A DNA stretch of 27,799 nt. Origin: a virus. The notes below the pieces were generated by a model that was not told the DNA's origin, did not search any database, and was given only the letters and a program-made list of their open reading frames with translations. Position 1 is the stretch's first letter. Each line of letters begins with the position of its first letter. The position numbers were made by a program, and so were the translations under genes. Of this stretch, positions 1 to 8,658 are shown in pieces. Location: the IMG/VR virus record IMGVR_UViG_3300036781_000068, positions 1 through 27,799 of that record. The stretch is one strand, 5' to 3'.

Positions 1-985
1 TATCATTATCCCACATCACGTAGAGATAGCGGTCATTCTTGCCGCCATTCCACGTCGCGAACGACACCATGTCGGCAATCGATGGCTTGAACAGCGTCAT
101 GAACGACGCGAAGTCCTGCGTCTGCGCGGTAACGGCATCCATTGCGGCGGCAGGAGTGGCGACATCGGCACCCTGACTGGTCACAGCACCCGCGGTCGTA
201 GAAAGGCCAAGCGCGGTCGCAAGCGCGCTGGTAGCAGTCGTAATCACCCCCGTCGCGCCGGGGCGACCGGCGGTGATGACGAAGGCCCCTGACACGCTGT
301 CATACGTGACTAGCGTCGGGCCAGCCGTAAGCGTCCCGGAGGCTACGGTCTGCGTCTGATTGACGGTATAGGTTCCGGTGCCACCCGTTCCGGTGCCGAG
401 TGCAGTGATGGTCGTGCCAGCAATAGTCGCGCCGCCGAGAATAGTCTGTCCGACCGACAGCGTGCCGGAAGCAACCGCCGAAACAGTCATGGTCGTACCG
501 CTGATAGCTGCGGTAAATGTCGCATCCTGATCAGCAAGCGCGGTCTGGATGATCGATGCGGCATTGGAGAAGCTGGATGCCGAGGCGAGATTGATCGACC
601 CGCTGGTGACGTTGCGACCGTCGATTTGCAGCGAAATCGTACCCGCTGCGAGCGCTTGCAACTGGGCGAGGGTCAGACTGGTTTGTGCGCCTCGCAGATA
701 GGCCGGAACCGCCGCCGTGGGATATTGCGAGAATAGCAGGAAGGCCGGTTTGGAAATCGACCCGTCATAGCCAGCGAAATAGAGGTTCGCGAGCAATGCC
801 TCGGTCGACACCGGCCCAAAATAATTCGCGACATCGGTTGCACTGGAAAACGGAAGCACGGTTCCGATCGGAACGCGCGTGCTGGCAGTCAGGATCAAGC
901 CCGTGAGATCAAGCGCCGAACCCCCGGCATCGATCACATTCGGGATGACATTGACGATCGCCGATGCCGGGATGCTCGCAACCAT
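1..985 (-). CDS. DUF3383 family sheath-like virion protein (3' end cut by window edge)
   Basis: An open reading frame of 328 codons starts at 985 and runs off the left edge without a stop, so the C-terminus is missing. The start has the form MVASIPASAIVNV and the segment around residues 45-75 (SATDVANYFG, then NLYFAGYDGS) is typical of DUF3383 proteins, which in several phages with contractile tails occupy the tail-sheath position. Residues 176-222 form a Gly/Thr-rich beta insertion (motif GGTGTYTV). The start directly abuts the stop of the upstream LIC_12616-like gene, so it belongs to the same late operon. Family membership is recognised from sequence; the sheath role, and with it a myovirus-like tail, is inferred. 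Confidence 0.8.
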   Translation of the reverse strand, partial: MVASIPASAIVNVIPNVIDAGGSALDLTGLILTASTRVPIGTVLPFSSATDVANYFGPVSTEALLANLYFAGYDGSISKPAFLLFSQYPTAAVPAYLRGAQTSLTLAQLQALAAGTISLQIDGRNVTSGSINLASASSFSNAASIIQTALADQDATFTAAISGTTMTVSAVASGTLSVGQTILGGATIAGTTITALGTGTGGTGTYTVNQTQTVASGTLTAGPTLVTYDSVSGAFVITAGRPGATGVITTATSALATALGLSTTAGAVTSQGADVATPAAAMDAVTAQTQDFASFMTLFKPSIADMVSFATWNGGKNDRYLYVMWDND

Positions 986-1492
986 TTATCGATCCGCCTC
1001 TACCAGTGTTGCGTCCACACTATCCGCAAACTGTTGCGGTGTCACTATCGTTGGATTGGCTTGCAGCATTGCCTGGATCATCCAGCGCTGTTCGTATTGT
1101 TCTTCGCCATTAACGAGCGGCATTTGGTGGCCATCATCGCAATAAAGCGGAACTGCAACCGTCATGTTTTCGGTGCCGTAAGCATCGCGGAAAAGCGTGG
1201 TTATCGTTTGAGCAATATCAGTCGAATCCGGACCATATACATCCATCTGGATTGCGATGCTGGTCGAGCGCGCCACATCCTTTTTATCGATGTCGGGATG
1301 ATAGGTATGTGATGTCGTGGATAATTGCGTGCGGCCAGTAGGGGAGAGGCCGATCCAGTTGTCAGATTTGGGCATGGGCGCGCGGTTGACCTGCACGCGA
1401 ATAACTTCAACATCCGTCAGTATCGACAGCAGCCAGGTGCGCAGCGCCGTAATCACGGCTTTTTCGGTGATGTCGGGAACGAAGTCAGGCAT
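986..1492 (-). CDS. LIC_12616 family (gp12-like neck/tail terminator) protein
   Basis: A 168-residue protein with the look of the LIC_12616 / phage neck-terminator family: a short N-terminal helix (AVITALRTWLLSIL), a central strand with WIGLSPTG, and a tail with MPLVNGEEQYEQRW, all characteristic of this group. In phages with the DUF4054-HK97gp10-LIC_12616-DUF3383 order the protein probably caps the tail tube or joins it to the neck. The gene overlaps the end of its upstream neighbour by 8 nt and its stop abuts the start of the DUF3383 gene, which points to co-translation. No residues are missing from either end. The exact structural role is inferred from order. Confidence 0.75.
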   Translation of the reverse strand: MPDFVPDITEKAVITALRTWLLSILTDVEVIRVQVNRAPMPKSDNWIGLSPTGRTQLSTTSHTYHPDIDKKDVARSTSIAIQMDVYGPDSTDIAQTITTLFRDAYGTENMTVAVPLYCDDGHQMPLVNGEEQYEQRWMIQAMLQANPTIVTPQQFADSVDATLVEADR

Positions 1493-1895
1493 TGGGATCG
1501 TCCAATTGCTTTACCAGTCCTACCTTGGACCACCCCGCCGTCGTCCAGCCTTCAAAAACGACCGCGACAAGCCAGACCGAGCGCTCGCCGGTTTGCGGCT
1601 CGGTGAATGTCACCAAGTCTCCGCCTTGTTGCGTTTTGCGATCGACGCCTTTCAACTGAATATTGGAATAGACCGCGCGATCAATGCGCTGGATATTGAG
1701 CGATGCGGCGTGCTGGACGTCCTTATAGGTCATCTCCTGCGCCTGGATCGTCAACGGAACTGCCTTGGCATAGCTCGGTAGCTGCGTGCCGTCCGTGTCG
1801 GTCGTGTATCCCGTGCAGATGCGCGCCGTGGCCGAAATGTTCGGGTTAACGGCGCTGGTCAACACATTGGCGGCGGCGCGAACGTTGACCATCAC
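1485..1895 (-). CDS. Putative head-tail connector / collar protein
   Basis: A 136-residue soluble protein without a name I can give from sequence alone. It is rich in beta strands (RICTGYTTDTDG, LTIQAQEMTYKD, SVWLVAVVFEGW) and has no transmembrane segment. It sits between the HK97 gp10-like protein and the LIC_12616-like terminator, the slot that usually encodes a head-closure or stopper protein. Its start overlaps the stop of the upstream gene by 4 nt (ATGA type) and its stop lies 8 nt inside the next gene. Two adjacent methionines begin the ORF; either could be used. The connector function is an inference from position only. Confidence 0.6.
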   Translation of the reverse strand: MMVNVRAAANVLTSAVNPNISATARICTGYTTDTDGTQLPSYAKAVPLTIQAQEMTYKDVQHAASLNIQRIDRAVYSNIQLKGVDRKTQQGGDLVTFTEPQTGERSVWLVAVVFEGWTTAGWSKVGLVKQLDDPNA

Positions 1896-2413
1896 GTCAC
1901 CTCGCTACTGATCGACGCCAGCATCAACCCTGACCAGACCAAAGGCTTGCCGGCTGGGGCGGTAACGCCGTCCTTAACATCGCTCCACGCTTGCAGAACG
2001 TCCTCGAATGTCATCCCGTCGCGCGTCGGGAAGCGCTGCTTGAGCAAGTTCGTGACAGGAGAGTTAGCGGGGAAATTCATCTTGATGATGGACTCGCGCA
2101 ACTCGCCTTCGATCTCGACGGCCAGCAAATCGAGCGACGTTTTGATGTCGCCTGTTTTCTGGAATAGCTTGACCAGCTTACCAGCCCATTCCGCCGAGTT
2201 CTGTTTGACCAAATCCGAGAAAAAGGGGCGGGCGGGAATGCCAGCGCCAGGCGCGCCGAAATTGTTGATCGCGGCCACTTCGGCGACCGATGTCCCGTCT
2301 GGATATGTCGCGCCATCAATGAACCCGATTCGAGCCGATGATGCGCTCTTAACCTTTTTGGAAAGCGCGGCCATGTTCTGCTGGAACAGATTGCCGCCCT
2401 TGATCTCGGCCAT
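1892..2413 (-). CDS. HK97 gp10-like / tail-completion morphogenesis protein
   Basis: A 173-residue protein with the sequence IPARPFF around residues 80-86, a signature shared by HK97 gp10-like and Mu gpG-like virion morphogenesis proteins, preceded by a glycine-rich GAPGAG loop and followed by a helical section (WAGKLVKLFQKTGD, ELRESIIKMNFP). Such proteins act at the head-tail joint. The ATG at 2413 abuts the stop of the DUF4054 gene at 2414. The C-terminal PLVWSGLMLASI matches the usual ending of the group, where the chain closes after a short amphipathic strand. The assignment rests on these motifs plus context. Confidence 0.72.
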   Translation of the reverse strand: MAEIKGGNLFQQNMAALSKKVKSASSARIGFIDGATYPDGTSVAEVAAINNFGAPGAGIPARPFFSDLVKQNSAEWAGKLVKLFQKTGDIKTSLDLLAVEIEGELRESIIKMNFPANSPVTNLLKQRFPTRDGMTFEDVLQAWSDVKDGVTAPAGKPLVWSGLMLASISSEVT

Positions 2414-2869
2414 TTACCAATACCGGCCACCGCGACGGCCAAGGCCATACGCGAAAGGCTCCATAAGGGGGTCTGGGCGAGGGACGTAGCGACCGCGGCG
2501 CAGATATCCGGTTGCCGCCCAGAAAGCCGCCCCATAGGGGGTTTGCGCGTACCAAGCAGCTAATACCGACAGGCTCGATCCTGCATCGACCTTGACGGTA
2601 ACGCTTCCTTCGGTTGCCTCGGTAACGCGACCGACGAAACCGGCCGGCGCCTGCCCTCCAATGGGGGCATTAAGCTTGGCGATATGCGCGGTGATCATAT
2701 TGAGCAGCACGCCGCGCTTGCCAACGTCTGGCACGATCGAGCAATCGTCGTTGCCCAGATACAAACCGGCCTCGTCAAAATACGAACTGGCGAGCGCCGG
2801 TCCGACCGAGCTCGCCAGTTCCGGATAGCGCGCCGACCAAACCGTATAGTCGAACGTCGCGATTGCCAT
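2414..2869 (-). CDS. DUF4054 head-tail adaptor protein
   Basis: A 151-residue DUF4054 protein. The N-terminus FDYTVWSARYPELA and the core YFDEAGLYLGND are the recognisable parts, followed by a helix with MITAHIAKLNA, a strand region (GRVTEATEGSVTVKVDAG) and WYAQTPYGAAFW before a basic, Gly/Arg-rich tail. DUF4054 proteins have the alpha-helical build of head-tail adaptors and lie directly after the capsid gene in this phage type. The start is fixed by TAAATGG: its ATG abuts the stop codon of the upstream gene. The adaptor role is established only by analogy with connector proteins. Confidence 0.8.
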   Translation of the reverse strand: MAIATFDYTVWSARYPELASSVGPALASSYFDEAGLYLGNDDCSIVPDVGKRGVLLNMITAHIAKLNAPIGGQAPAGFVGRVTEATEGSVTVKVDAGSSLSVLAAWYAQTPYGAAFWAATGYLRRGRYVPRPDPLMEPFAYGLGRRGGRYW

Positions 2870-3283
2870 TTACTTGACCTTTTTGGCGTCCGTATCTTCG
2901 GTCACGTCGGGCGGCAGATCCTTATCGGGATCAAGGCCGGCCGCAGCATTGGTGGCGTCCTGCGTCTCTTTCGAGACGTCGGCGCGAGACTTGGCCCAGA
3001 CCAGCGCCTTGGTGGCGATCGGCGCGAACGGTTGCCAGCCAATCTGTGCATTATCGGGCTTCTCGCCAACGGCCTTTGCCCAGTCGAGAAACGCCGCCTC
3101 CTGATCGCCTTGAAGTTCGGTCAGTCCAAACCCATTGACGCGATCAGCGGTGTCCGGCTGGAAGCCGTTGCGCGCTAGATTATCCATGTCAGCGCCGACA
3201 TTGGCGCCATTCAGTTTGATCGAGAGATTGGCGTGATCGACCAGCAATCCACCGGGAAGGCTGCAAGCAACAATAGTCGTCAT
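2870..3283 (-). CDS. Hypothetical protein following the major capsid gene
   Basis: A 137-residue protein that I do not recognise. The N-terminus is a short beta segment with NLSIKLNGANVG, which resembles the opening of small phage proteins found directly downstream of the capsid gene. The middle contains the helical DNLARNGFQPDT and EAAFLDWAKAVG, and the last 35 residues are acidic and lysine-rich, probably disordered. There is no signal peptide or membrane helix. It starts 3 nt after the capsid stop and its TAA abuts the DUF4054 start, so it belongs to the same late transcript. A minor virion or assembly role is likely by context. Confidence 0.6.
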   Translation of the reverse strand: MTTIVACSLPGGLLVDHANLSIKLNGANVGADMDNLARNGFQPDTADRVNGFGLTELQGDQEAAFLDWAKAVGEKPDNAQIGWQPFAPIATKALVWAKSRADVSKETQDATNAAAGLDPDKDLPPDVTEDTDAKKVK

Positions 3284-3286
3284 GGA

Positions 3287-4411
3287 TCAGATTCCGATCA
3301 TGCTGGCGACCGCGATCGGTCGACGGAGAATGGTGCCATAGGTGCCTGCAGACATCTTTTGTGCCCAGGCCGAAGGCTCGGTAACGATCGCATGCGACCG
3401 CAGCTTTTCCGTATAGGCCGGAACGAACGTCTGCACGCCATCAACATTGTTGATGATGAGCTGTACCAATTCGCCGGCTTGGGTCGAAAACTGCGGCGCA
3501 GTCTCGATGGTCAGGTTCGGGAATTGCTGCATCAGATATTCGCGCACGGTGATGCCGTACTGCGTCTTGCGGCCCAGCAACGGCTCGCGTGTGGTCGACA
3601 GCGCCAGCGTCATCGGCGTATCGGCCTTCACGTTTCCGCCCATCTGCGCGACTAGCTGCACGTACAGCTTGAGCGCGATGTCGTTATATTCCTCGTCCGC
3701 CGTGGCGTTGGTCCAGGCAGTGCCGCCTGCTGCCTTGGTAAAGGGAGCGATGGCGGTGATCAGAGACGGATCGTTGAGCGAACCATAGTTGATCAGGCCG
3801 GCGACGCCAAAGAAATAGCTGTTGTTCTGGAACTGGTTGAACTTCGTCTGGCGAGCGATATCCAACTCAGTCGAGTAATTGATGCCTGCCTGACCCCAGC
3901 GCGCCATCTGCTTCTCGCCGTAGCGCTTGAACGTCTGGTACGGGAAGGGTTGGCGCGGCGTCCACTGGACGTTTACGTCGACCGCGCCGTTGTTCGAATA
4001 ATCGCCGTAGCTCGCAACCGAGCCAACGCTTTCGACCAGCGGGAAATAATCGACAGACGTGACCCACGACCCCTTTTGCTGGGCTGGCCCATAAACGCTT
4101 TCCGCCGACAGCACCTGAAACACGGTCCGCACGACCTGCGGATCGACAATTGCCGAGAAGAGCAGGGGAATGCCGGCATTCGGCGTCGTCACCAGGCCAG
4201 GCTGGGCATCCATCGCCAAGCGCAGTTCCGGAGCCACGAGCTCGGGCATCGCATCGGCAGCGATACGCCAGTTGCGCTTCCACTGACGTAGAATGTCCTT
4301 GCCCGCATCGTAGGAGCCATCAGCACCCTTGCCGTCTTCCGCGAGGATTGCGTTCGCCGGGAAGTATACGCCGTACTCGGCGAACTCTGCGGCAAGATTT
4401 TGATCACGCAT
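3287..4411 (-). CDS. Major capsid protein, DUF2184 family
   Basis: A 374-residue protein of the DUF2184 family, which supplies the major capsid protein in phages that use DUF2213 and DUF1073 partners. Supporting stretches are the N-terminal YGVYFPANAILAEDG, the central GSWVTSVDYFPLVESVG, and the C-terminal GTILRRPIAVASMIGI, which fits the final strand of the HK97-like fold. The ATG at 4411 lies 5 nt after the cement-protein stop. A GGGGG run about 9 nt upstream can serve as a weak ribosome binding site and overlaps that stop. The length is normal and no cleavable N-terminal delta domain is evident. Confidence 0.85.
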   Translation of the reverse strand: MRDQNLAAEFAEYGVYFPANAILAEDGKGADGSYDAGKDILRQWKRNWRIAADAMPELVAPELRLAMDAQPGLVTTPNAGIPLLFSAIVDPQVVRTVFQVLSAESVYGPAQQKGSWVTSVDYFPLVESVGSVASYGDYSNNGAVDVNVQWTPRQPFPYQTFKRYGEKQMARWGQAGINYSTELDIARQTKFNQFQNNSYFFGVAGLINYGSLNDPSLITAIAPFTKAAGGTAWTNATADEEYNDIALKLYVQLVAQMGGNVKADTPMTLALSTTREPLLGRKTQYGITVREYLMQQFPNLTIETAPQFSTQAGELVQLIINNVDGVQTFVPAYTEKLRSHAIVTEPSAWAQKMSAGTYGTILRRPIAVASMIGI

Positions 4412-4416
4412 CTGTG

Positions 4417-5103
4417 TTACCCCCGAACTGCGATTTTGGCGATTTCACCCGACAGACACGTCGACTTGAGGCGCCAGTTGGATGCGAAATCAGTGGTGGC
4501 CGTGGCCGTGACCGTGGCGCTTGCCGTGGCGTTGGCGGACATGACCGCAGTCGTGCCCGTGACACTCACCAGATAGGTATTGGCCGGGATGCCCGCGCCC
4601 GTGATTGGCTGACCCGCCGCAGCACCAGCACCGACTGCGGTCAGGTTCGGCGAACCCGAAGTGGTCGTGACAGAATAAGTCGTGGTCGCTGCCGCGGTAT
4701 TGGTCGATGCCGCACGGGCAGATCCATCGGCATACGAAACATAGACATACATGCCGTATGTTCCGCCAGCCGCGAACCGGCACCATACCGGCCCATCCTC
4801 AAGCGCGTCGACCGGCTGGCCCACGACAAGAGCGAGCGTCGAGGCATTAAGGAGCCCCGTGATGAACGCTTCCTGATCGCGGTGGATGAAACCAGCGACG
4901 GCATTGGCAATGCCGGGATTGGCGCTGGTGATCGTGCCGGTCGCCGGATTGCCCCAACCGAAACGACCGATGATCGCGCCACCGGCACCGACAACCCACT
5001 GGCCATCGTCAGGATTGGTCAGCGTGAAATGCGGATTGAAGCCGGTCCATCCGCCTTCGATACCAGGCGCCATCGTGACGCCAACGGAAGTTTGAAAGGC
5101 CAT
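4417..5103 (-). CDS. Structural cement/decoration protein (Gp24-like)
   Basis: A 228-residue protein that fits the structural cement family found between DUF2213 and DUF2184 genes. The first 130 residues carry the family pattern (GIEGGWTGFNPHFTLTN, GAIIGRFGWG and DGPVWCRFAAGG), including a run resembling other capsid-stabilising proteins. Residues 143-203 are an Ala/Thr/Gly-rich beta segment with GQPITGAGIPANTY, apparently an insertion that also has a counterpart in the DUF3383 protein. The ending FASNWRLKSTCLSGEIAKI returns to the family fold. It begins 1 nt after the DUF2213 stop. It probably binds the outer capsid surface; this is inferred. Confidence 0.72.
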   Translation of the reverse strand: MAFQTSVGVTMAPGIEGGWTGFNPHFTLTNPDDGQWVVGAGGAIIGRFGWGNPATGTITSANPGIANAVAGFIHRDQEAFITGLLNASTLALVVGQPVDALEDGPVWCRFAAGGTYGMYVYVSYADGSARAASTNTAAATTTYSVTTTSGSPNLTAVGAGAAAGQPITGAGIPANTYLVSVTGTTAVMSANATASATVTATATTDFASNWRLKSTCLSGEIAKIAVRG

Positions 5104-5104
5104 G

Positions 5105-6340
5105 TTACATCACCCCCATCGGCTTGAGATTCGGGACGATGCTTGCGAGCACCGATACCGTAGGCTTGGCGTCCTGCGCGATGACCTTGGTCGACCGCTG
5201 TGCGTGCGTTGCGCGGAAGAGGGCACCGTAGCTGTCCTCGGCCACGCCGGTCAGGTCGACCTTGTAATGATCGAGCGCCAGCTTGTAAGCGGCCGGCGCG
5301 CTGTCGCAGGCGATCTCGCCGACAACCGGAGAGACTTCACGCTCCGCCGTGCGCAATGCAGCCGCGGCAGCGGTGACGCGCGCCTCGGCGGCAGTGACCG
5401 CATCGGCGATCATCGTATTGACCTTGGCTGCGTCCATCGCTGGCTTGTCATCCTTCGGGGCTGGCTTTTTCTTCTTGCAGACCTTGCCGTCGACCATTTC
5501 CTCATCTTCAGCGAGGGCAGGGGCGTCCGTAATCTCGTCATCGCCAGCATCGAATGCGAGGCAACCGATCACGGTCACAATTCCGTCCGCATCAAGCGAC
5601 TGGTCTTGCGCCAGCTTGCCATCGGTCAGCGTGACGATCTTGTCGGCGAGCGCCTTGACTTTGGCATCGTCCGAAAGCGCTTCGGCATTGACACCGTCCA
5701 TTGCGAGAGCGATGTCGACCTTCTGGCCCGACATCAGCTTGGGCGCGATGTATCCCATCAACGCCCCCGATGCCATGTACGCCGCCTTGGATTTCAGCAT
5801 GGTTTCGTCCCCGATTACAACATCTGGCCCAGCCCGACCCTCAAAGACGATCGCAACATGGTTAGCGGCTATATCAGTCATTTTGCCATCATAAGGCAAG
5901 CCCTGATATTCACCTGCGTCCATGACGGGCATATATCGATAAGCGCTCGACAACTGATATTTGCGCCTGGCATGGATTGCACGGATGTCCGGCTCTTTCC
6001 ATACCGACAGCGCATTGTTCAAATATGTCCCGTCGAACGCCGCCACGCTGCCAAGCGACCCGACAATCAAATCGTCGGGAATGCTGGCGGAATTGACCGG
6101 GATATGGTGCCGCAAAAGAGGGACGCCGTTGAACGTCCCAGCTGCACGCTCCAGTTCCTCGGGAGGACAGAACATGCGATAGGTACGGTTCGCATCCAGA
6201 CCTAATTCCTGCCAGCCGGGAATTTCGCGACCAGCATAATTGCGGATTTGCGCTTTGCTGATAGGGCTGGTTTCTACGTGAAGGAAGCCCTGCACATCGG
6301 TGCGGCGCACGCTGGCTCGGTCCATAGCAAATACGATCAT
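5105..6340 (-). CDS. DUF2213 prohead protease/scaffold protein
   Basis: A 411-residue DUF2213 protein. Residues 1-170 hold the conserved part: RRTDVQGFLHVETSPISKAQ, the NYAGREIPGW box, GVPLLRHHIPVN, YQLSSAYRYMP and HVAIVFEGRAGPDV. The conserved histidines and serines in this stretch are compatible with the herpesvirus/HK97-type prohead protease fold. Residues 180-410 are acidic and helix-rich with a Lys-rich patch (VCKKKKPAPKDD), as expected of a scaffold domain fused behind a protease. The ATG is immediately upstream of the cement and capsid genes and next to the tailspike stop. A second in-frame ATG lies 15 nt downstream. The protease function is inferred from the family's usual place. Confidence 0.78.
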   Translation of the reverse strand: MIVFAMDRASVRRTDVQGFLHVETSPISKAQIRNYAGREIPGWQELGLDANRTYRMFCPPEELERAAGTFNGVPLLRHHIPVNSASIPDDLIVGSLGSVAAFDGTYLNNALSVWKEPDIRAIHARRKYQLSSAYRYMPVMDAGEYQGLPYDGKMTDIAANHVAIVFEGRAGPDVVIGDETMLKSKAAYMASGALMGYIAPKLMSGQKVDIALAMDGVNAEALSDDAKVKALADKIVTLTDGKLAQDQSLDADGIVTVIGCLAFDAGDDEITDAPALAEDEEMVDGKVCKKKKPAPKDDKPAMDAAKVNTMIADAVTAAEARVTAAAAALRTAEREVSPVVGEIACDSAPAAYKLALDHYKVDLTGVAEDSYGALFRATHAQRSTKVIAQDAKPTVSVLASIVPNLKPMGVM

Positions 6341-8395
6341 TTAACCCACCAACGCTATGCTGATGCGGGATTGCGTCTGCGCCATCAGCGGGTTGACGCC
6401 TGTGATAGTGGATTTCAGGCGCAGCGTGTCACCAGCCGCCAGCGTGACCTTAACCGAGCCACTGGTCACCGCCAGCGTGCCGCTCAATGGAACGACAGGC
6501 AGATAGCCTAGATCGGTGGCATTGTTCAGGATCACTGCGACATAGCTCGCGACAAGGCCGCTATCTGCCGAGAAGGTCAGCAGCGCCTCAATCTCATACG
6601 TCCCTGCAACTGGTGCCGTAAATACGCCTGTCGAATCGCTCAGCGCCGCGCGGTTGTCCTTGATCTTGTTGTTGAATACGAGCGTCGTAGCGCCAGCGGC
6701 GACGTTCTGGTTGCTGGCACGCGTGGCCTCCGCATAGATGGGAGCGGCATCGTTGAGATCGCTCGGGCCTTGCGGAGCATGGTTCTCCGACAGATAGAGT
6801 TGGCCCAGACCGGCGTTGTTGCTGATAAGCTGGACGCCGTAGTCGCCTGGGAAATAGTTGCCGATGACCCAGTTGGCACCCGACCCCGTACCGAGATCGT
6901 TGTAGATCCAACAGTCGATCGTTCCGTCAGTGATCGTGATGCCCTTGGACCCATCGAACCAGATCGCACCCTGGCTCGATGCAGCGAGGCTTCCGTAGAA
7001 GTGGCAAGCCGAGAACGTATAGCCGTTCAGCACCCCAATCGCGTGGAGGTTCTCGGACGTGTTGTGATTGATGTTGACACCGACATACATGCCGTGACCA
7101 TCGTTCGCGCCAGCTATCAGCATGATACCATGAGTATTATCTACAATATTCCCTCCGATCGTTACGGTGTTTCCCGCGCCATTTATATCGCCGTAAATGT
7201 TTCCGCTGGCGCAAAAGTTCGTCCATACTGTAAATTCAGCGCCTGAACCCGGATCGATTTGACGGGCAACCGTATTTTCGTGGGCAGAGCAGTTTATCCA
7301 CTGGCCGCGATCTCCGCGCAGAGTTCCGGAATCAGATCCATCAATCCAATAACCCTCGCCTTTGAAATTGATCGCCCTAATACCAGATGCTTGATACCGC
7401 TTGCCATTGGTAACATAAATTCCTGCTTCGCCAGAAACTCCCGATGTTACTAGCGTACCCTTGAGCGTTACATTTCCCTCGATCGACCAATCCGAAATGC
7501 TGTTCGCCCGCAGGATGATCTTGCTGTCGTCAGTGTGGTAAAGCGTTGCGCCTTCGAACTGCCAGGTCTGGCCGTCGAGAATGTCAACCTGATCGCTAAT
7601 CAAATAGGTTCCGGATAGAACTAAAATACAGCCGCCCGCCCCAGCGCGAGATGCCGCGGCGTTAAATGCAGCACGCGAATCGATAACCCCCGTAGGGTCC
7701 GCGCCAAAATCATTGGGCGAAAAAACCTCTCTAGCCTTTTGCCTGACCCATGCGCCGACCGAAAGGGCGGTACTATTCGCCTTGATGATTGTCAGATCAT
7801 CAGCGGTATATGGCGCATTGGCCGTTTCCCAGAAAAACAATCCGAACGCGATCGAAGAATCTTGCAAAACCTGTGTGGCATTCGAAATCGGGGAGGCTTT
7901 AAATGCAGATAGTGTCGAAAATGTTGCCATCGCCGGCCCTGTGCCGCCTTGCAACACAACGCCGTCGCCCCACCCCGCATCGGTTTTCGGGCCATATAGC
8001 GTCACCGGATTATTGAGATCGTAATAGACTTGCCCGATCAGTCCCTGCCCAGGGAGGGGAGGGCCATTGCCATAAAGCGGCTGCAGCACGTCTCGCGCCA
8101 AAATGTCCTCCGCCAGCGCCACAAAGGCGACAGTGGCGTTGGGCTTTAAGTCTAGCGGGTCATCGCCATTCGACGATCGTTCAACCGAGCGGATGAGCTG
8201 TGTCGAACTGGCAAGATACAGTGCCTTGCCGATCTCGAATGCATCATTCTGTTGGATCGAATAGCTATAGGTCGCCCCGTTGACCAACGCTTCAATGCCG
8301 CGGTAGCTCGGGACCGCAGGGCCAAGCAACAGCGCGCCAGTTCCGGTCGTGAGTACCTGGACCTTGACCAGATCAACGAGCGACGATGCTACCAT
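6341..8395 (-). CDS. Tailspike: right-handed beta-helix with pectate-lyase-like domain
   Basis: A 684-residue putative receptor-binding or depolymerase tailspike. Residues 1-105 form an N-terminal virion-attachment region (TGTGALLLGPAVPSYRGI, then ATYSYSIQQND). Residues 110-220 include APYTADDLTIIKAN and WVRQKAR. From about 225 the phrase FSPNDFGADPTGVIDS is the classic opening of a pectate-lyase-3 type beta-helix, which runs to about 570 with many short Asn/Gly-rich coils. The last 100 residues (VFTAPVAGTYEIEALLTF) resemble a C1q/TNF-like jelly-roll, as used for trimerisation. The start has AAGGG about 10 nt upstream. No active-site residues can be assigned by eye. It sits, unusually, inside the head-gene module. 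Confidence 0.82.
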   Translation of the reverse strand: MVASSLVDLVKVQVLTTGTGALLLGPAVPSYRGIEALVNGATYSYSIQQNDAFEIGKALYLASSTQLIRSVERSSNGDDPLDLKPNATVAFVALAEDILARDVLQPLYGNGPPLPGQGLIGQVYYDLNNPVTLYGPKTDAGWGDGVVLQGGTGPAMATFSTLSAFKASPISNATQVLQDSSIAFGLFFWETANAPYTADDLTIIKANSTALSVGAWVRQKAREVFSPNDFGADPTGVIDSRAAFNAAASRAGAGGCILVLSGTYLISDQVDILDGQTWQFEGATLYHTDDSKIILRANSISDWSIEGNVTLKGTLVTSGVSGEAGIYVTNGKRYQASGIRAINFKGEGYWIDGSDSGTLRGDRGQWINCSAHENTVARQIDPGSGAEFTVWTNFCASGNIYGDINGAGNTVTIGGNIVDNTHGIMLIAGANDGHGMYVGVNINHNTSENLHAIGVLNGYTFSACHFYGSLAASSQGAIWFDGSKGITITDGTIDCWIYNDLGTGSGANWVIGNYFPGDYGVQLISNNAGLGQLYLSENHAPQGPSDLNDAAPIYAEATRASNQNVAAGATTLVFNNKIKDNRAALSDSTGVFTAPVAGTYEIEALLTFSADSGLVASYVAVILNNATDLGYLPVVPLSGTLAVTSGSVKVTLAAGDTLRLKSTITGVNPLMAQTQSRISIALVG

Positions 8396-8433
8396 GCGGA
8401 GAAACCCTTTCGCATGGCCTTTTAGCCGCGATC

Positions 8434-8649
8434 TTAGAAATAGGCGATAGGGTAGGCTCGGATTTGATCGTCGGTCTGAGAATGCTTCATGCAGAGGAAC
8501 TTGCCATGCGCGCCGGCACTATTCAGCGCCCGCGATCGAATGCCCGCATCCCTCATGCATTCGACCCATGTCCGATGCTTAAACCCGGCCAGATTATCCA
8601 TTGGCAGGGATTGACCCTGCACCGTCGCAATCATCACGATAAACCACAT
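8434..8649 (-). CDS. Small hypothetical protein with hydrophobic N-terminus
   Basis: A 71-residue ORF in the gap between the Mu-F-like head protein and the tailspike. Its start is well supported: AGGAG lies 6 nt upstream and overlaps the stop region of the preceding gene, within the context AGGAGCGAGCT. The first 12 residues are hydrophobic (MWFIVMIATVQG), which may be a short signal peptide or membrane anchor. Two cysteines (VECMRDAG, FLCMKH) could form a disulphide if exported. I recognise no family. An exported accessory or superinfection-related role is possible but purely speculative. Confidence 0.5.
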   Translation of the reverse strand: MWFIVMIATVQGQSLPMDNLAGFKHRTWVECMRDAGIRSRALNSAGAHGKFLCMKHSQTDDQIRAYPIAYF

Positions 8650-8658
8650 AGCTCGCTC

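Noticed and set aside
4150-6205. Long plus-strand ORFs (4150-5127 and 5102-6205) opposite the cement and DUF2213 genes
   Set aside because: They are antisense to well supported virion genes, rich in Arg, and have no recognisable domain or ribosome binding site in context.
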